A DNA stretch of 64,000 bases from NCBI GenBank assembly GCA_031213475.1, contig JARUPZ010000019.1, positions 5,989,357 through 6,053,356 on the forward strand. Direction: 5' to 3'. The notes under the pieces are model-generated. The model saw nothing but the letters and a program-made list of their open reading frames with translations, did no database searches and was not told the origin of the DNA. The stretch comes from Nereocystis luetkeana. Taxonomy: Eukaryota > Sar > Phaeophyceae > Laminariales > Laminariaceae. This document shows positions 24,979 through 35,210 of this stretch, piece after piece. The stretch's first letter is position 1. Each line of letters opens with the position of its first letter. Made by a program: the position numbers and the translations under genes.

Positions 24979-25430
24979 TATTCTGCAGCACCTGAAAGAT
25001 TGTATCAGACCCCTGCTGGCGGAAGTTTACTGGGGAGAACTAAAGCAGCCGGTACAGCAGTGTTTAACATCAAGGTCGAGTCACTGTGTGTCCCTTGTTA
25101 GGTCTGCCCGTTGAGCAAAGCAGCACCATGACAACAAGCAACAATAACGGCAACAACAAGAAGGCACGTTTTTTGTGCGTGTTCTAGCGCGAGAGCAGCT
25201 AGTTTTGATCTGCGAAAAAAAAAAACCCGAACAGTGCCGACGATATACTTCGTACGCAGTAGGTGGGAATGCTGAAATAAGGACGTAATTCCTGTGCGCG
25301 GTAAGTCGTCAGAGGTGTGTTGTACCCCGAGCGGGGAACGGGAAGACAGCTGTGACAAGGGTTTTGTCGAGAATGTCACCGGGCACAAAAACACGTTCGA
25401 GTTGAGTTGGGTAAAAGTAATGACCGGACT
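24979..25430. other. No recognisable gene
   Basis: Mixed composition without conserved motifs that I can identify. Confidence 0.35.
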
Positions 25431-25439
25431 TCCCCTTAC

Positions 25440-25640
25440 TCGCTATGTCTCTGTCTCTGTCGTTGTCTCCCTCTCCCCCCTCTCTATCTCGTCTTTTTGT
25501 CTCTGTGTCTCTGTCTCCCTGAATCTCTGTCCCTCTCTGTCCCTCTCTATCTCTCTTTTTCTCTCCCTCTTTCTCTCTTTCTCCCATTATTTTCATCTCT
25601 CTCTCTTTTTTGCTTCTCTTTGTTTCTCTCTCCGTTAGAC
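25440..25640 (+). repeat. (CT)n / TCTCTGTC pyrimidine tract
   Basis: About 200 bases of TCTCTGTC, TCTCTC and CCCTCT words. Open frames through it (Leu/Ser repeats on plus, charged repeats on minus) reflect the simple repeat. Confidence 0.85.
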
Positions 25641-26212
25641 TTGCACCAAAGACATGCAGTGCTTCGAGATTCAATATCTCCGCTGTTGCCGCTTTCTCTC
25701 TCTGTACTCATATTTGTGCCGCAAGCGCACGCGGTGCATGCGGTGCTTCGAGATCGACCACCATGAAGTCACGTGTACAACTGCTTGCGTGCATTCAGCT
25801 TAGGAGATATCATATACCTCTTCCGCGCGTACAACCTCCACAAGGACAATCCCAGAGAAAACAAAAAAGGGGCGGGTTGACGTCGACAACCTTGTGTACG
25901 CCAGTACGCCAGGGTGTATGTACATTCCGCCCAAATTAGACCGATGCTTTCGACATTTGTTCAGACTGAAACGGTACCTACCGCCGCCGACGACCTCAAA
26001 CATGGTTGACATGTTATGTGGTGGCGATCGATACACGGGGGGGGGGGCGAGGAACACCGGCAGAGGGGCGAACGCGCGCCACCGACAACGACTTTTCAGA
26101 ATAAATGCCCGCACGCTCGTGCAAGTCGCTGCCGAACCAAATCATCGCGTACCACTCTGCGATGCTGCTCAAGACGCTGGAACGAGAATGGTCGGGAGCA
26201 CTCGTGCGCGCC

Positions 26213-26465
26213 GTTGATGATGGTGATGATGATGATGGTGGCAATGGTGATGATGATGATGATGACGGTGATGATGATGATGATGATGATGACGACGATG
26301 GCAATGGTGATGATGACGACGATGGCAATGGTGATGATGACGATGACGGTGACGACAATAATAATGATGATGATGATGATGGTGGTAATGATGATGATGA
26401 TGATAATGATGAAGAAAATGATGATGGTGATGGTGATGATGACGAGGATGATGCTGATGATGTCG
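26213..26465 (+). repeat. (GAT)n-type trinucleotide tract, possibly coding for poly-Asp
   Basis: About 250 bases of GATGATGGTGATGAC-like triplets. The plus frame 26105-26665 is open for 186 codons and reads as an Asp/Asn/Gly run. Antisense frames are poly-His or poly-Ile. Synonymous GAT/GAC mixing keeps the plus frame Asp-rich, weakly in favour of coding, but there is no recognisable domain on either side. Confidence 0.7.
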
Positions 26466-27281
26466 AAGACCCCCATACGTGTCGACGGAGAACCAGCCAG
26501 CTCGCCGACATCGAAACGGAACGCCCAAAACACCACACACAGCAGCGTCACCGTTATGACCCCTCATCGATGAGAGCTACCGTATCATCAAAAGCTTCGG
26601 GGCATGGGCGGCTGAACCCTTTTACCGCTGCAACTAACGTTCAACTCCAATCCCAACTAGTTTAGCCTTAAAAAACAAGTGTCTTCAAGGATCGTGACTG
26701 AAGTTATTTTTCGAGTTCTCACGGATCGTGTCGGGTCGGGTTGGGTCGGGTCTCATCAGATCGGGAGGTGGTCAAAACTCTCACGGATACGGGTAGCGTC
26801 ACCCTTATACCCGACCCGAACCGCTCTGACCTGACCCGCGAGGTTTGTCTCGACCCGTGAACAGCCTGGCAGGCGCAGCTCTAAACGAGTCGGCAGGATG
26901 TTTTTGAAGCACATGATCATGAGGGGGGGGGGGTCTGTGCCGACAATGGAGGAGACAGCTGGGAAGGATACCTACGGTGCATCAGCAGGGCACGTGTGGC
27001 GTAGAAGCTGTGGACAGCAGTAGCGGGTAGGAACATTTTTCCCCTGTGGCGGCAGCCAGTGGTAGAATATTTGTGGGGATTTTTATATGCGTACATAGCA
27101 TGCTTTTTATATTGGGACGACGGCCGTCCGATACTCGCCGCACGGTCATTGAGGGGGCCCAATTCAACCATTCCTTACCGTTTGTCGGCCCCGTTGTCCC
27201 GTACACAGTGTGTGCCAAATACTTTCTCGAGTAAGCGGTAAGCTCTAATTATATGGATAAAACACTACTGCGGTCATTGAC
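26466..27281. other. No recognisable gene; inverted GGGTCGGG/CCCGACCC words
   Basis: 26725-26755 has GGGTCGGGTTGGGTCGGGTC and 26810-26840 has the complementary CCCGACCCGAACCG and GACCTGACCCGCG, which could fold into a GC-rich hairpin. A G10 run lies at 26922. The rest shows nothing recognisable. Confidence 0.45.
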
Positions 27282-27442
27282 GTACGCCGTACGATCTCTA
27301 CCGTATGCCGTACGGTCTTTGCCGTAGGCCGTACCGCACCCTCCGTATTCCATACGGTATTTACCGCATGCCGCACGGGTACTTGCCGCAGGCTGCGTAC
27401 GATCTTCACCGTATGCCGTACGGTCTTTGACGTATTGCGACT
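27282..27442. repeat. Degenerate 21-bp palindrome-rich tandem array
   Basis: Repeated GCCGTACGGTCTTTGCCGTA-like units, each containing CCGTACGG or CGTACG palindromes, about seven degenerate copies. A single related unit lies at 30136-30158. Confidence 0.8.
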
Positions 27443-27770
27443 GTTCGGTATCATAGATAGGTACATAATGTGGTCGTGACGTCGTGCCCCCCCCCCCCCC
27501 CCCCCCCCCTCCCGTTGCACAACGTGGGCCTTGAAAAGTACTTGTGGCGACATTGAACCAATGTACGTAGCAAACTGTTGATAATACGTAGGCGTACCGA
27601 ATTGAGAGGTTGTCGGCGCTTTGTGGGTTCGCTACTAATGAGCACATAGTCCAATATCTCCACAAGGATTGTTCTACTTGAAAAAGGAGGGGGTTACGGC
27701 CACCGGTTTACGTTTTTTTTGCCCCTCCCAATCATTTGTCTTCGCCCTCTTTTTCTCTCTCCCCCTCCTA

Positions 27771-27920
27771 TTAATAGTCGTAACTCAGATCCGGGGTCAC
27801 GTTCGTACTATTAATAATAGTAGTCTCTTCCCCCCCCCGGTCCCCACTACGTCAGGTAAGTGCCCTTGCATTTTTATCGCGAGACCGAGTTCAGCGTTAT
27901 CTTCCCTCGTCGACTCGGGT
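27771..27920 (+). repeat. Family E dispersed repeat (uninterrupted copy)
   Basis: ATTAATAGTCGTAACTCAG, GATCCGGGGTCAC, a CTCTTCCCCC block, then TTTTTATCGCGAGA and TTCCCTCGTCGACTCG. The same order occurs at 30636-30875 and 54143-54265. A CT-rich stretch precedes each copy. Confidence 0.75.
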
Positions 27921-27924
27921 GTGA

Positions 27925-28249
27925 TGGGTGTCGTTTTTTGGTGGTGTCCATACTGCGAGTAAAAATCGAGGGCCAAGGGTGTTTCGGACCGACAAATGAA
28001 GCAGCGGTGGGCCCATGATTTTGGGCGTGATCACTCCCTCCCGTAGTTGAATGAATCGCGGTGCGTACAGGCGATGCGCGAGAGACGCAGTAAGTTTGGG
28101 TGAGCCAACCGATCCCCGTCTAGAACTCGAACAAAAGAGGCTACACATGTACAGGAAAGGCACGAAGCATGTACTGGTCGGACCTCCGACTATTAATGGG
28201 ACAGGAGGCTTTATCCAATCCCAAACTTACTTCTAATGGTCGGTGAAGG
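27925..28249. other. No recognisable gene
   Basis: Unique-looking sequence without motifs that I can assign. Confidence 0.3.
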
Positions 28250-28483
28250 TATAGTATAGAACAATACTTGTAGACAGAATTACGACTTGTAGGCAGAATT
28301 ATGATATGGTCGGGCGGACTTTCATGGTCTTACCTCCTATGGGCAATGAAACTCATTAGGCGCGAAGCGCCAAAAAACAAATTTGGGAGCGAAGCGACCA
28401 AATAAAACGCAACGGTGTGTACAGGCTCCCATTTTTTTTCGAGTGTCTGCCTGTAATAGTCGTGTTTTTGCATTACCGAATGC
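28250..28483 (+). repeat. Direct repeat, unit 1 of 2 (about 234 bp)
   Basis: From ATAGTATAGAACAATACTTG to TTTTTGCATTACCGAATGC. It contains the palindrome GGCGCGAAGCGCC. The second copy follows after 4 bases. Confidence 0.93.
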
Positions 28484-28487
28484 AGTT

Positions 28488-28719
28488 ATAGTATAAAACA
28501 ATACTTGTAGACAGAATTGCGACTTGTAGGCAGAATTATGATATGGCCGGGCGCACTTCCATGGTCTTACCTCCTATGGGCATTTAAACTCATTCGGCGC
28601 GAAGCGCCAAGAAACAAATTGGAATGGAAGCAACCAAATAAAACGCAACGGTGTGTACAGGCTCCCATTTTTTTTCGAGTGTCTGTCTGCAATAGTCGTG
28701 TTTTTGCATTACCGAATGC
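28488..28719 (+). repeat. Direct repeat, unit 2 of 2
   Basis: Colinear with 28250-28483 with about ten percent differences (for example GGGAGCGAAGCGACC becomes GGAATGGAAGCAACC). No coding frame is conserved between the copies. Confidence 0.93.
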
Positions 28720-29648
28720 GAGAGCTGTACCTTACCGATTTCCACAACCCCGGTATCTGCAGAAGCGGGCTATCTTGAGCTAACGCGTGGGACGTGTCTC
28801 GTTGCAAGCCATCTCGAGTTGCTCTCGTACTTACCGTGGTACTGGTGTGTTTTGAGTGCTGCTGGATCTCGCTTGTTTCCGTTTTTTTATGACGAGCGCA
28901 CAAGGCCTACATACCGCATGTATCAGGCAGCCTTCCCTCATGCATCTCTATATTACTGCTGCAGTACTTGCCTACAATGAAGCTTTGGTGACCACTTGTA
29001 CTTGCACACAAAAGAGATGCTGTGCACTCTCTCTTTCTTACATCGCTCCGCCTGTAGAGATAGGTCTTCCTCCTTTTCTTCTTGGAATTTAGGATTGGTC
29101 GATGTTTGATATGACAACATCACGAGCACTCACGGTGAGTTTGTAGCTTTCCCGACTGAGTGAAATGAAAAAATACGCACGAGTACGTGCAGGTGGAAGG
29201 CTACGTATGGTGGAGACACAAAGATGTGCCGATCGTATCTTCTCTTGTGCGTGGTACATATTGACAACATCGAGTAATATATTTGGCCCATAATGTGGTC
29301 TCATGGGTTGGCATTATACTTTTTATGGTTTGCCCTCGACAGTAGCAGTCGTGAATTCTATTTGGTTGAACCGCGCAGAGGCAGTCTTCGTTGGTCACTG
29401 CTCCCACAGCCTCCCGAAACTTACAAACAAACAAAATGCTCGTCACATATGGCTCAAGCGCACCCCGCTCTTGGACACTGTGCACCGACCGAAAGTGTCG
29501 GGTGTAGTTGCATGGAGACAATACTTACAATTCGTGCGGAACAATCAAGGCACGTGAAAACGTTGATTGGCTGAATGCGCAACACAAGAAAACACCATCA
29601 TCATCTTATTCTCAAAGGAGTCATAACGTCGGCTAAATCCTATAATGT
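28720..29648. other. No recognisable gene
   Basis: Open stretches of 84-93 codons at 29293-29574 on the plus strand have protein-like composition, but I recognise no family. No splice-consistent extension was found. Confidence 0.3.
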
Positions 29649-30056
29649 CTACTTGAAACATGTTGAGCCAATGCACACGCTGCACTTGTCGCACATCATA
29701 TAGTTTGATCTGAATAGTCCTCTCCAAATCGCCTGCACTTGACACACGCCACTATTGCTTGTGCTACCGACCAGAATTGAAGCCAGCCTGATGTATTTCG
29801 TCTCAGGCGCATCAAACTCGCACCGCCGACTGGATTTATAAATCGCGTTCTTCTCCGTTGGATGTTTCAAGCCGCGGCAACGCCCGTCTGGTACACAGCA
29901 GTTAATAAGCCCTCCCACCTTGTGATCCAAGCAACTGATTAGGGTGTCATTCTTATGCCCCCACTGCCATATAATACCCAGTTGATACGACGTACGGGCA
30001 AACGCGCGAAATAAACCGATGACATTGATGACTGCACAGAAACACTCTGGTGCCCC
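29649..30056 (-). CDS. Unrecognised open stretch, possible exon or transposon remnant
   Basis: 136 codons lie between stops on the minus strand. The translation has balanced composition with Trp, Cys and Gly and segments such as YQLGIIWQWGHKNDTLISCL and DHKVGGLINCCVPDG. It ends in a Cys-rich MMCDKCSVCIGSTC. The next frame on the same strand continues open to 29545, which would fit a frameshift. No ATG lies near the 5' end. I do not recognise the family; the chance that this is noise is substantial. Confidence 0.25.
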   Translation of the reverse strand, partial: GAPECFCAVINVIGLFRAFARTSYQLGIIWQWGHKNDTLISCLDHKVGGLINCCVPDGRCRGLKHPTEKNAIYKSSRRCEFDAPETKYIRLASILVGSTSNSGVCQVQAIWRGLFRSNYMMCDKCSVCIGSTCFK

Positions 30057-30642
30057 CTAATCTCGAGCAGCTTGATGTTCTGCATACTATCTGTTCAAAC
30101 TGAAGGTCGTCGGAGATAGTCAACAATATATACTCGCCGTACGGTCTTTGCCGTACAGTACTACGACTGCCTCGGATCTGGGTGGGTTTCTGCGGCATCA
30201 ATACTGCAAGTATCGTTGTGTGTTGATATGTATGATAGAGCTGTCTTGAAGTACGTATGTACGTGGCGCCTATTCTGCGCCTGTAACCGCCAGTTTGACA
30301 ACACTCAAACTGTAAGCGCCTTACATACACGGTATAATCTTCGTCGGGATATCGCTTTTTCTTTTGTTGTACAATCTTCGTCGGGATATCGCTTTTTCTT
30401 TTGTTCTCACAAAAACACAGAGAATATACTTTGTATACGTACCAGGTACGAATTTACTGTAGCATTGGGCATCTTATTGAACGTTTCGATGTATCGTATG
30501 GAATGCGTGTTATCCTCCATCCACCCCCCCCTAGCATATCGGTATTTGTTATGCTGCGATGATGCTGAGGTACATTTTTCTTTGTTTTCCATTCCTTTTG
30601 TTGCCTTTTGCGCTTCTTTCTCTCTCGCTCCCTCCCATTAAT

Positions 30643-30754
30643 GTATTATTATTTCTCTTGCCATCCGACAATGTGCAGCATGATCTTCAACATGGATCAC
30701 TCATAACTTTCCCGAAAGAAGAAAACCTCGGAAACAAAAGGAAACCCATGCACC
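30643..30754 (-). mobile_element. 112-bp 3' fragment of the 33-35 kb retroelement, inserted in family E
   Basis: The reverse complement of 35103-35213 (GGTGCATGGGTTTC, TTTCGGGAAAGTTATGAGTG, GATCATGCTGCACATTGTC, AATAATA tail) with few changes. Flanks ATTAAT and AATAGTCG are contiguous in the uninterrupted family E copy at 27771, which defines the insertion boundaries. Confidence 0.88.
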
Positions 30755-30875
30755 AATAGTCGTAACTCAGATGCAAGATCATATGACAGGCTCTTCCCCC
30801 GCCGCGGTATGTGCCTCGCATTTTAGTCGCAAGAAGGGTTCAGCCCTTTCTCCCTTCGTCGACTTGCGTCGACTA
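30755..30875 (+). repeat. Family E dispersed repeat (interrupted copy)
   Basis: AATAGTCGTAACTCAGATGC, GGCTCTTCCCCC, then CTTCGTCGACTTGCGTCGAC. Its first bases (ATTAAT) lie at 30637-30642, left of the retroelement fragment. Confidence 0.75.
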
Positions 30876-30888
30876 CTTTATTACTTTG

Positions 30889-30994
30889 TTACGGGGGGCC
30901 ATAGTTAACAGGACCAAATATTGTCAGTAAAAATGGTTAAACATATAGGTTTTTATATGTACCATAGGTCCTGTTAACTATGGTCCCCCGTAAT
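30889..30994 (+). mobile_element. MITE-1 copy 2
   Basis: TTACGGGGGGCCATAGTTAA, CAGGACCAAATATTG, inner AAACATATAGGTTTTTATAT, then GGTCCTGTTAACTATGG and TCCCCCGTAAT. The terminal inverted repeat is about 28 bp and nearly perfect. Confidence 0.93.
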
Positions 30995-31610
30995 AGTACT
31001 TTAGTACTGTAAAAGTTTCGACCTATCGTCTCCCGATCGATTGTGTTGCTGTCCATGTCGCACAACGTATAAATACTGTGGCTTGCACCTTCGAGGTGAC
31101 GGAGATCCTGCTGTACCGGTGTGTGACGTGGACTCTTGGCCAGGAACACTTCGTTGAGCTGCGAACAGCACACCACCGAGGGGACAACTCGTGCACCGGG
31201 TGTGGCGCCGCTCAACCTGGCCATGAGGCGCTGGAGCAAAAGAAAATATGGTGGTGTTGTTCTTGGTATTATCCTTGTAGAGAAGACATGTCGTGTACTG
31301 AAAAGACGTTTTGTACTACAGTAGGCTGAGGTCAAGGGGCCTCTCATCCGTGTTCCCCGTGACCCTAGAAAATCATCCAAATATAATTTTGTGCAACCCA
31401 TTCGGGAAAGCGCAAAACCCACCGCATATGCCCGTTTGGTTCAATTTGCAGCTACATAAAATCACACCAACCAACCAATCAGAATACGTCAGACATTTGC
31501 GCGACCGTGAACGACTGCTATGTATTACAACCACAAACTCCTCCTACGGATAATTGGCTTCCAGCGCCGACAACGCACCGATCACGTCATGTCGTATACT
31601 AAAGCTCTCT

Positions 31611-31841
31611 CTTATCGGAGAGCGTTTTTTCAAAAAATTCCTGAGTTTGGAAATAATTGGAGATATGTATCGATATACGGAGGCGTTCTGTCACTATTCG
31701 TGAAATTCTCCAGAAGCAAAAATATCAAGTTCGTTAACATTCCAATATTTGGGAAAAAAAAACAGGAAAATATGAAAGATTGAAAAATTGCGCGAAAAAA
31801 ATGTCGAAAATATGGACAAAAAGCTCTCCGATAAGAATGAC
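31611..31841. mobile_element. Candidate MITE with 20-bp terminal inverted repeats
   Basis: TCTTATCGGAGAGCGTTTTT at the left and AAAAAGCTCTCCGATAAGAA at the right are inverted repeats. The 190-bp interior is AT-rich with no coding. A single copy in the window. Confidence 0.55.
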
Positions 31842-31849
31842 CCTAAGAC

Positions 31850-32485
31850 CCTCTAGGGGGCACATTGTGAGAGCGTTGAGACAACCGTTCGCAAACGACG
31901 TCCCCTCTTTGCGGGGGGCGTACAGCGGACGACCAATGAGCGGCTGACCCGTCGGGGGATGTTCGGGACGATGGCTGGTGGGGACAACTCGGGACCAGGC
32001 CGACCAGAAAATTACTGAACTGTGCCCAACGTCTACCGGACGACCTCAGGGTTTTTCATACCACCGACAGTCACGGAAAGCTACCCCTTGCTATTGGGGG
32101 AAGATATGGTGTTACGGCCGAGGACAGCTAAGAAGAGTGGGAAGTAGTGGTCGAAGCGGCGGACTGTTTCTTGGAGATGTGGCACAAGAGCGACGACAAG
32201 GGTAAGGGGCGGGGGGGGGGCAACCGTACTGATACAGCTCTTGACGAACGCAAAAACGAAATGTTAGATCATGTGGCAAGATATCGGTTCGACTCCAGCC
32301 ATGAGTGGAACGTGTGTTACTACATATCGCCCTTGAATTCTACAGAAGTAGTAGTTTTTTGTTCGTTTGTTGCTGAGCTGTTCTCTGGGGGGGAGGCGCG
32401 ACAGCGGCAGTACTGACGCTTGAGACCGATATTGACGAGAGTACGAGGGAAATTGCAGACGATGTGGCAAGGTCCCCGGGTCGGT
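31850..32485. other. No recognisable gene
   Basis: Open stretches up to 89 codons (32147-32416 plus) with no recognised domain. A G9 run lies at 32211. Confidence 0.3.
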
Positions 32486-32487
32486 TT

Positions 32488-32602
32488 AATACGGGGGGGC
32501 ATAGTTAATAGGACCTATGGTATACATAAAAACCTACCAGGGTAGATGTTTAAGCATTTTCACTAATGATATTTGGTCCTATTAACTATGGTCCCCCGTA
32601 AT
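32488..32602 (-). mobile_element. MITE-1 copy 3
   Basis: AATACGGGGGGGCATAGTTA, ATAGGACCTATGG, inner ATGATATTTGGTCC, then TATTAACTATGGTCCCCCGT. A CCAGGGTAGATG insertion makes it slightly longer than its relatives. Confidence 0.92.
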
Positions 32603-32798
32603 AGTAGGTGAGACGGGAGTCCATGTTACTACTGAAATCACCGCCTTGAGTACGATTTTTCTTTCTTCTTGTTTCTTGTGTTTTTTGCCTTGTTTCTCCT
32701 CTTGTTTCTTTTTTTTTCCCCCCCGGTGTCCTTTTGCCGGCGTCTTCCTTTTCTTCGTGCTGCTTCGTCCGTGCAGCAGTTGTGTGTTCATCTTCACG

Positions 32799-32907
32799 TA
32801 TTACGGGGGGCCATAGTTAACAGGACCTATGGTATAGATAAAATCCTATATGTTTAACATTTTTTACTAACAATATTTGGTCCTGTTAACTATGGCCCCC
32901 CGTAATA
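32799..32907 (-). mobile_element. MITE-1 copy 4
   Basis: TATTACGGGGGGCCATAGTT and its inverted partner CTATGGCCCCCCGTAATA. Only 196 bp from copy 3 and in the same orientation. The terminal repeats are essentially perfect, so this is one of the youngest copies. Confidence 0.94.
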
Positions 32908-33135
32908 GTACGTAGGTCTTTCTTCTTCTTGCTGCCTTTGTGATCTTATCGTTTGTGTTATGTGCAATTTTTTTCTTGTTTCGTTTATTCTTTATTTATT
33001 TTTTGTCTGGCTCGTTTTGTTCGTTCTCGTACCCGGTACGTTGGCATTTCAATTTCTTCACATTTATTTGGTTCCTTTGCGATTATTTTTTGTTTTCTCT
33101 GTCTCACAGTCTGTGAACACAGAGTTTGTATATCT

Positions 33136-33235
33136 CTCGGAGGATAAGTAATCAGGACGGACAGTAGGTGTACTGATGGCGTACTGCTGTCTGTAGTTGT
33201 GTAGAAATAACGGTTTAAAACAGAGACAACACAAT
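33136..33235 (+). repeat. Family D dispersed repeat
   Basis: GGATAAGTAATCAGGACGGA, GTACTGCTGTCTGTAG, AGAAATAACGGTTTAAAACA. Relatives lie at 51585-51700, 51768-51900 and 53050-53168, and reversed at 53590-53695. Confidence 0.6.
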
Positions 33236-33244
33236 GTTATACGA

Positions 33245-33274
33245 GTAGCCATTCCAACGATAGTCATTCCAACG
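33245..33274 (+). repeat. 15-bp minisatellite, left flank (two units)
   Basis: GTAGCCATTCCAACG and ATAGTCATTCCAACG immediately precede the retroelement. They match the right-flank units. Confidence 0.9.
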
Positions 33275-35210
33275 ATATTGCTCCTGGAGAGCGTTGACGT
33301 CCGCATCGCAGACGAAGGAGGGGTGACGGTGGTTGGTGTCCCGATCGGCTCGGATGAGTACGTGCTGGGGCGAGCAATGGAGGTAGTGAGGGACGGAGGC
33401 GCGGACCGCCTTGCACGCTGCCTCGCTAACATGCCAGACAAGCAAGCGGCGGCCCTCATCACCGTCGAATCCCTCGGGCAGCGGACGGGCTACCTCGAAA
33501 GGGCTCTGGACCCGGGGCTGTCACCCGAAGCATGCCGAAGGGCCGACAACGGGGCTCAGTGGGCCTACGAAAATATCCTAGAGCTACCGGGAGCGGCGGA
33601 CGCACAGTCGTTTTTCCAGGAGGGGTGCCCGGCCAGCCAACTGACTCTAAAACCCTACCAACAAGCCCAAGCACGCCTTTCGACGGGAGCAGGAGGGTTA
33701 GGGCTGCCGTCGACGGAAGCGAGGCGAATGTCTGCCTCCATCGGGAGTAGGGTGGGCATCCTGCCGGAGGTTCTAGCAGACCTCACGGGCCCGCTAGGAG
33801 ACAGGGTAAAGAGGGGTCTCCCTCATTCGAGCATCATTGCTGAGCTCGGGGGCAGCCTGCGAGAGATCAGGGACACGTGGGGCGTGACAAAAGAAGCGAT
33901 GGAGGGCATCGTCCCCGAATCCTGGCTGGAATGGAGCATGGGTGCAGAGGGGGACCTGGTCCCAGGGCCCCCTGAAGCCGACATGCTGGCGGCGCATGAT
34001 GCCGTAACCACCAACTCCCGGAAGGCTCAACAGAGATTGGGCAAGCTGGTGAATCAAGGTCGACACGCTGCACACACAGCTTCGCTGGAGGGGCTACCGG
34101 AGATTGCACGCCCACCTGGACCAGGCGACCCACTGGGGGGGAGCGAGACCAAGGCCTTCGCCAAAGCTCGCTACAGGAGCCTACAAGGAGCAGGAGCCAC
34201 TGCTTGCCTTCGGGCGAGGCCAACAGACTCGCTCCGTGTCATACCAGCAGAGGAGTTCGTGGGCATGGGAAGGCGCTTCATAGGCATCGAGGAGCACGTG
34301 GCGGTGAGGTGCCCCTGCTGCGAGGCAGTCGACATAGACACACGCCACGCACGCATCTGTCCCAGAGCAGGGGCACAGGTGAACCAACATCAACCGTTGG
34401 TTCGCGCGATCTCCCGCACGCTGAAGCGGCTGGGAATCCCTCACCAAGTGGAGAGCGGCGAACCGTTCACTGCAGACCGGAACCTGCGGATGGACATCGT
34501 TGTCAGGAGAGGAGGTCTTCGGGACGCTCCTTAAAGGGAATACAGGGAAAAGTCCATCCTGCTGGACGTCACCCATGCAGATCCGCAAGCGCAGGTCCAC
34601 CTGCGAGGAGGCATCGCTGATCATGATGGATCAGCTGCCTCTACCTCCGAGGCGCGCAAGCGCCAACACTACGCGCGTCCGGGACATGTGTCCTTCGACG
34701 AGCGGAGCCACAAACTAGCCACCTTAGCGGTGGAAAGCTTTGGGCGCCTCGGGGTAGAGGGCAGCAACTTCATCGACCAGCTGACAGCTAGCGTCGTGGG
34801 GGGGAGGGATGGTGGGTCGATGGCAAGGAAGGGGGTAGTGAAGGAACGCCTGCTCCAAATCGTCTCGGTGACCACTCAGGTCGCCATTTCGAGGAGGGTG
34901 TCGAGGTTCAAGCTTCAGCTTAGGGACCGCCAAGAAGGAAGAAGGAACAGGGGAGGGAGAGACGACAGACCCACACCGATGGCGTGGGGATGGAGCTTGG
35001 ATGCAGTTTAGGATTTAAGGATAGAACGTAATGAGAAGGAAGGAGCAAATACAGCAAATAGAGTAGACAAGCTGAAAGTTGGCACGGAAGGGAGGTAGAC
35101 TTGGTGCATGGGTTTCTTTTTGTTTCCGAGGTTTTCTTCTTTCGGGAAAGTTATGAGTGATCCATGTTGAAGATCATGCTGCACATTGTCAGATGGCAAG
35201 AGGAATAATA
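33275..35210 (+). mobile_element. 5'-truncated non-LTR retrotransposon within a 15-bp minisatellite
   Basis: The sequence from ATATTGCTCCTGG to GAGGAATAATA lies exactly between 15-bp units on the left (33245-33274, two copies) and right (35211-35285, five copies). Inside is a degenerate ORF covering the region after the RT active site (see pseudogene entry) and a 3' untranslated part with an AAT-rich end. The 5' truncation and short repeat tail are typical of target-primed reverse transcription. A 112-bp copy of the same 3' end is at 30643-30754. Confidence 0.85.
33285..35011 (+). pseudogene. Retroelement ORF2 C-terminal half: RT thumb, CCHC knuckle, restriction-like endonuclease-type end
   Basis: The frame reads GGVTVVGVPIGSDEYVL, the LGVPxG-like segment that follows the RT palm, then a long helical part, then CPCCEAVDIDTRHARICP (C-x2-C-x8-H-x3-C), NLRMDIVVRRGG and, after one in-frame TAA at 34532-34534, KSILLDVTHADPQA and FDERSHKLATLAVESFGRLG to the stop at 35009-35011. 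The order knuckle, then D followed by DVT, resembles the restriction-like endonuclease domain of R2/CRE-type LINEs; I infer that class. Apart from the TAA the frame is intact for 570 codons, so inactivation is either recent or limited to this stop plus the 5' truncation. The RT catalytic motifs are absent. Confidence 0.82.

Noticed and set aside
25309-25674. Charged Glu/Arg-rich minus-strand frame of 121 codons
   Set aside because: Antisense reading of the (CT)n tract.
26014-26567. Poly-His, poly-Ile, poly-Met and poly-Ser frames across the GAT triplet tract
   Set aside because: Alternative-frame readings of a trinucleotide repeat.
30937-31422. 161-codon minus-strand open stretch
   Set aside because: Its C-terminal part is the MITE-1 copy at 30889-30994 read in frame, and the remainder matches no family I know.
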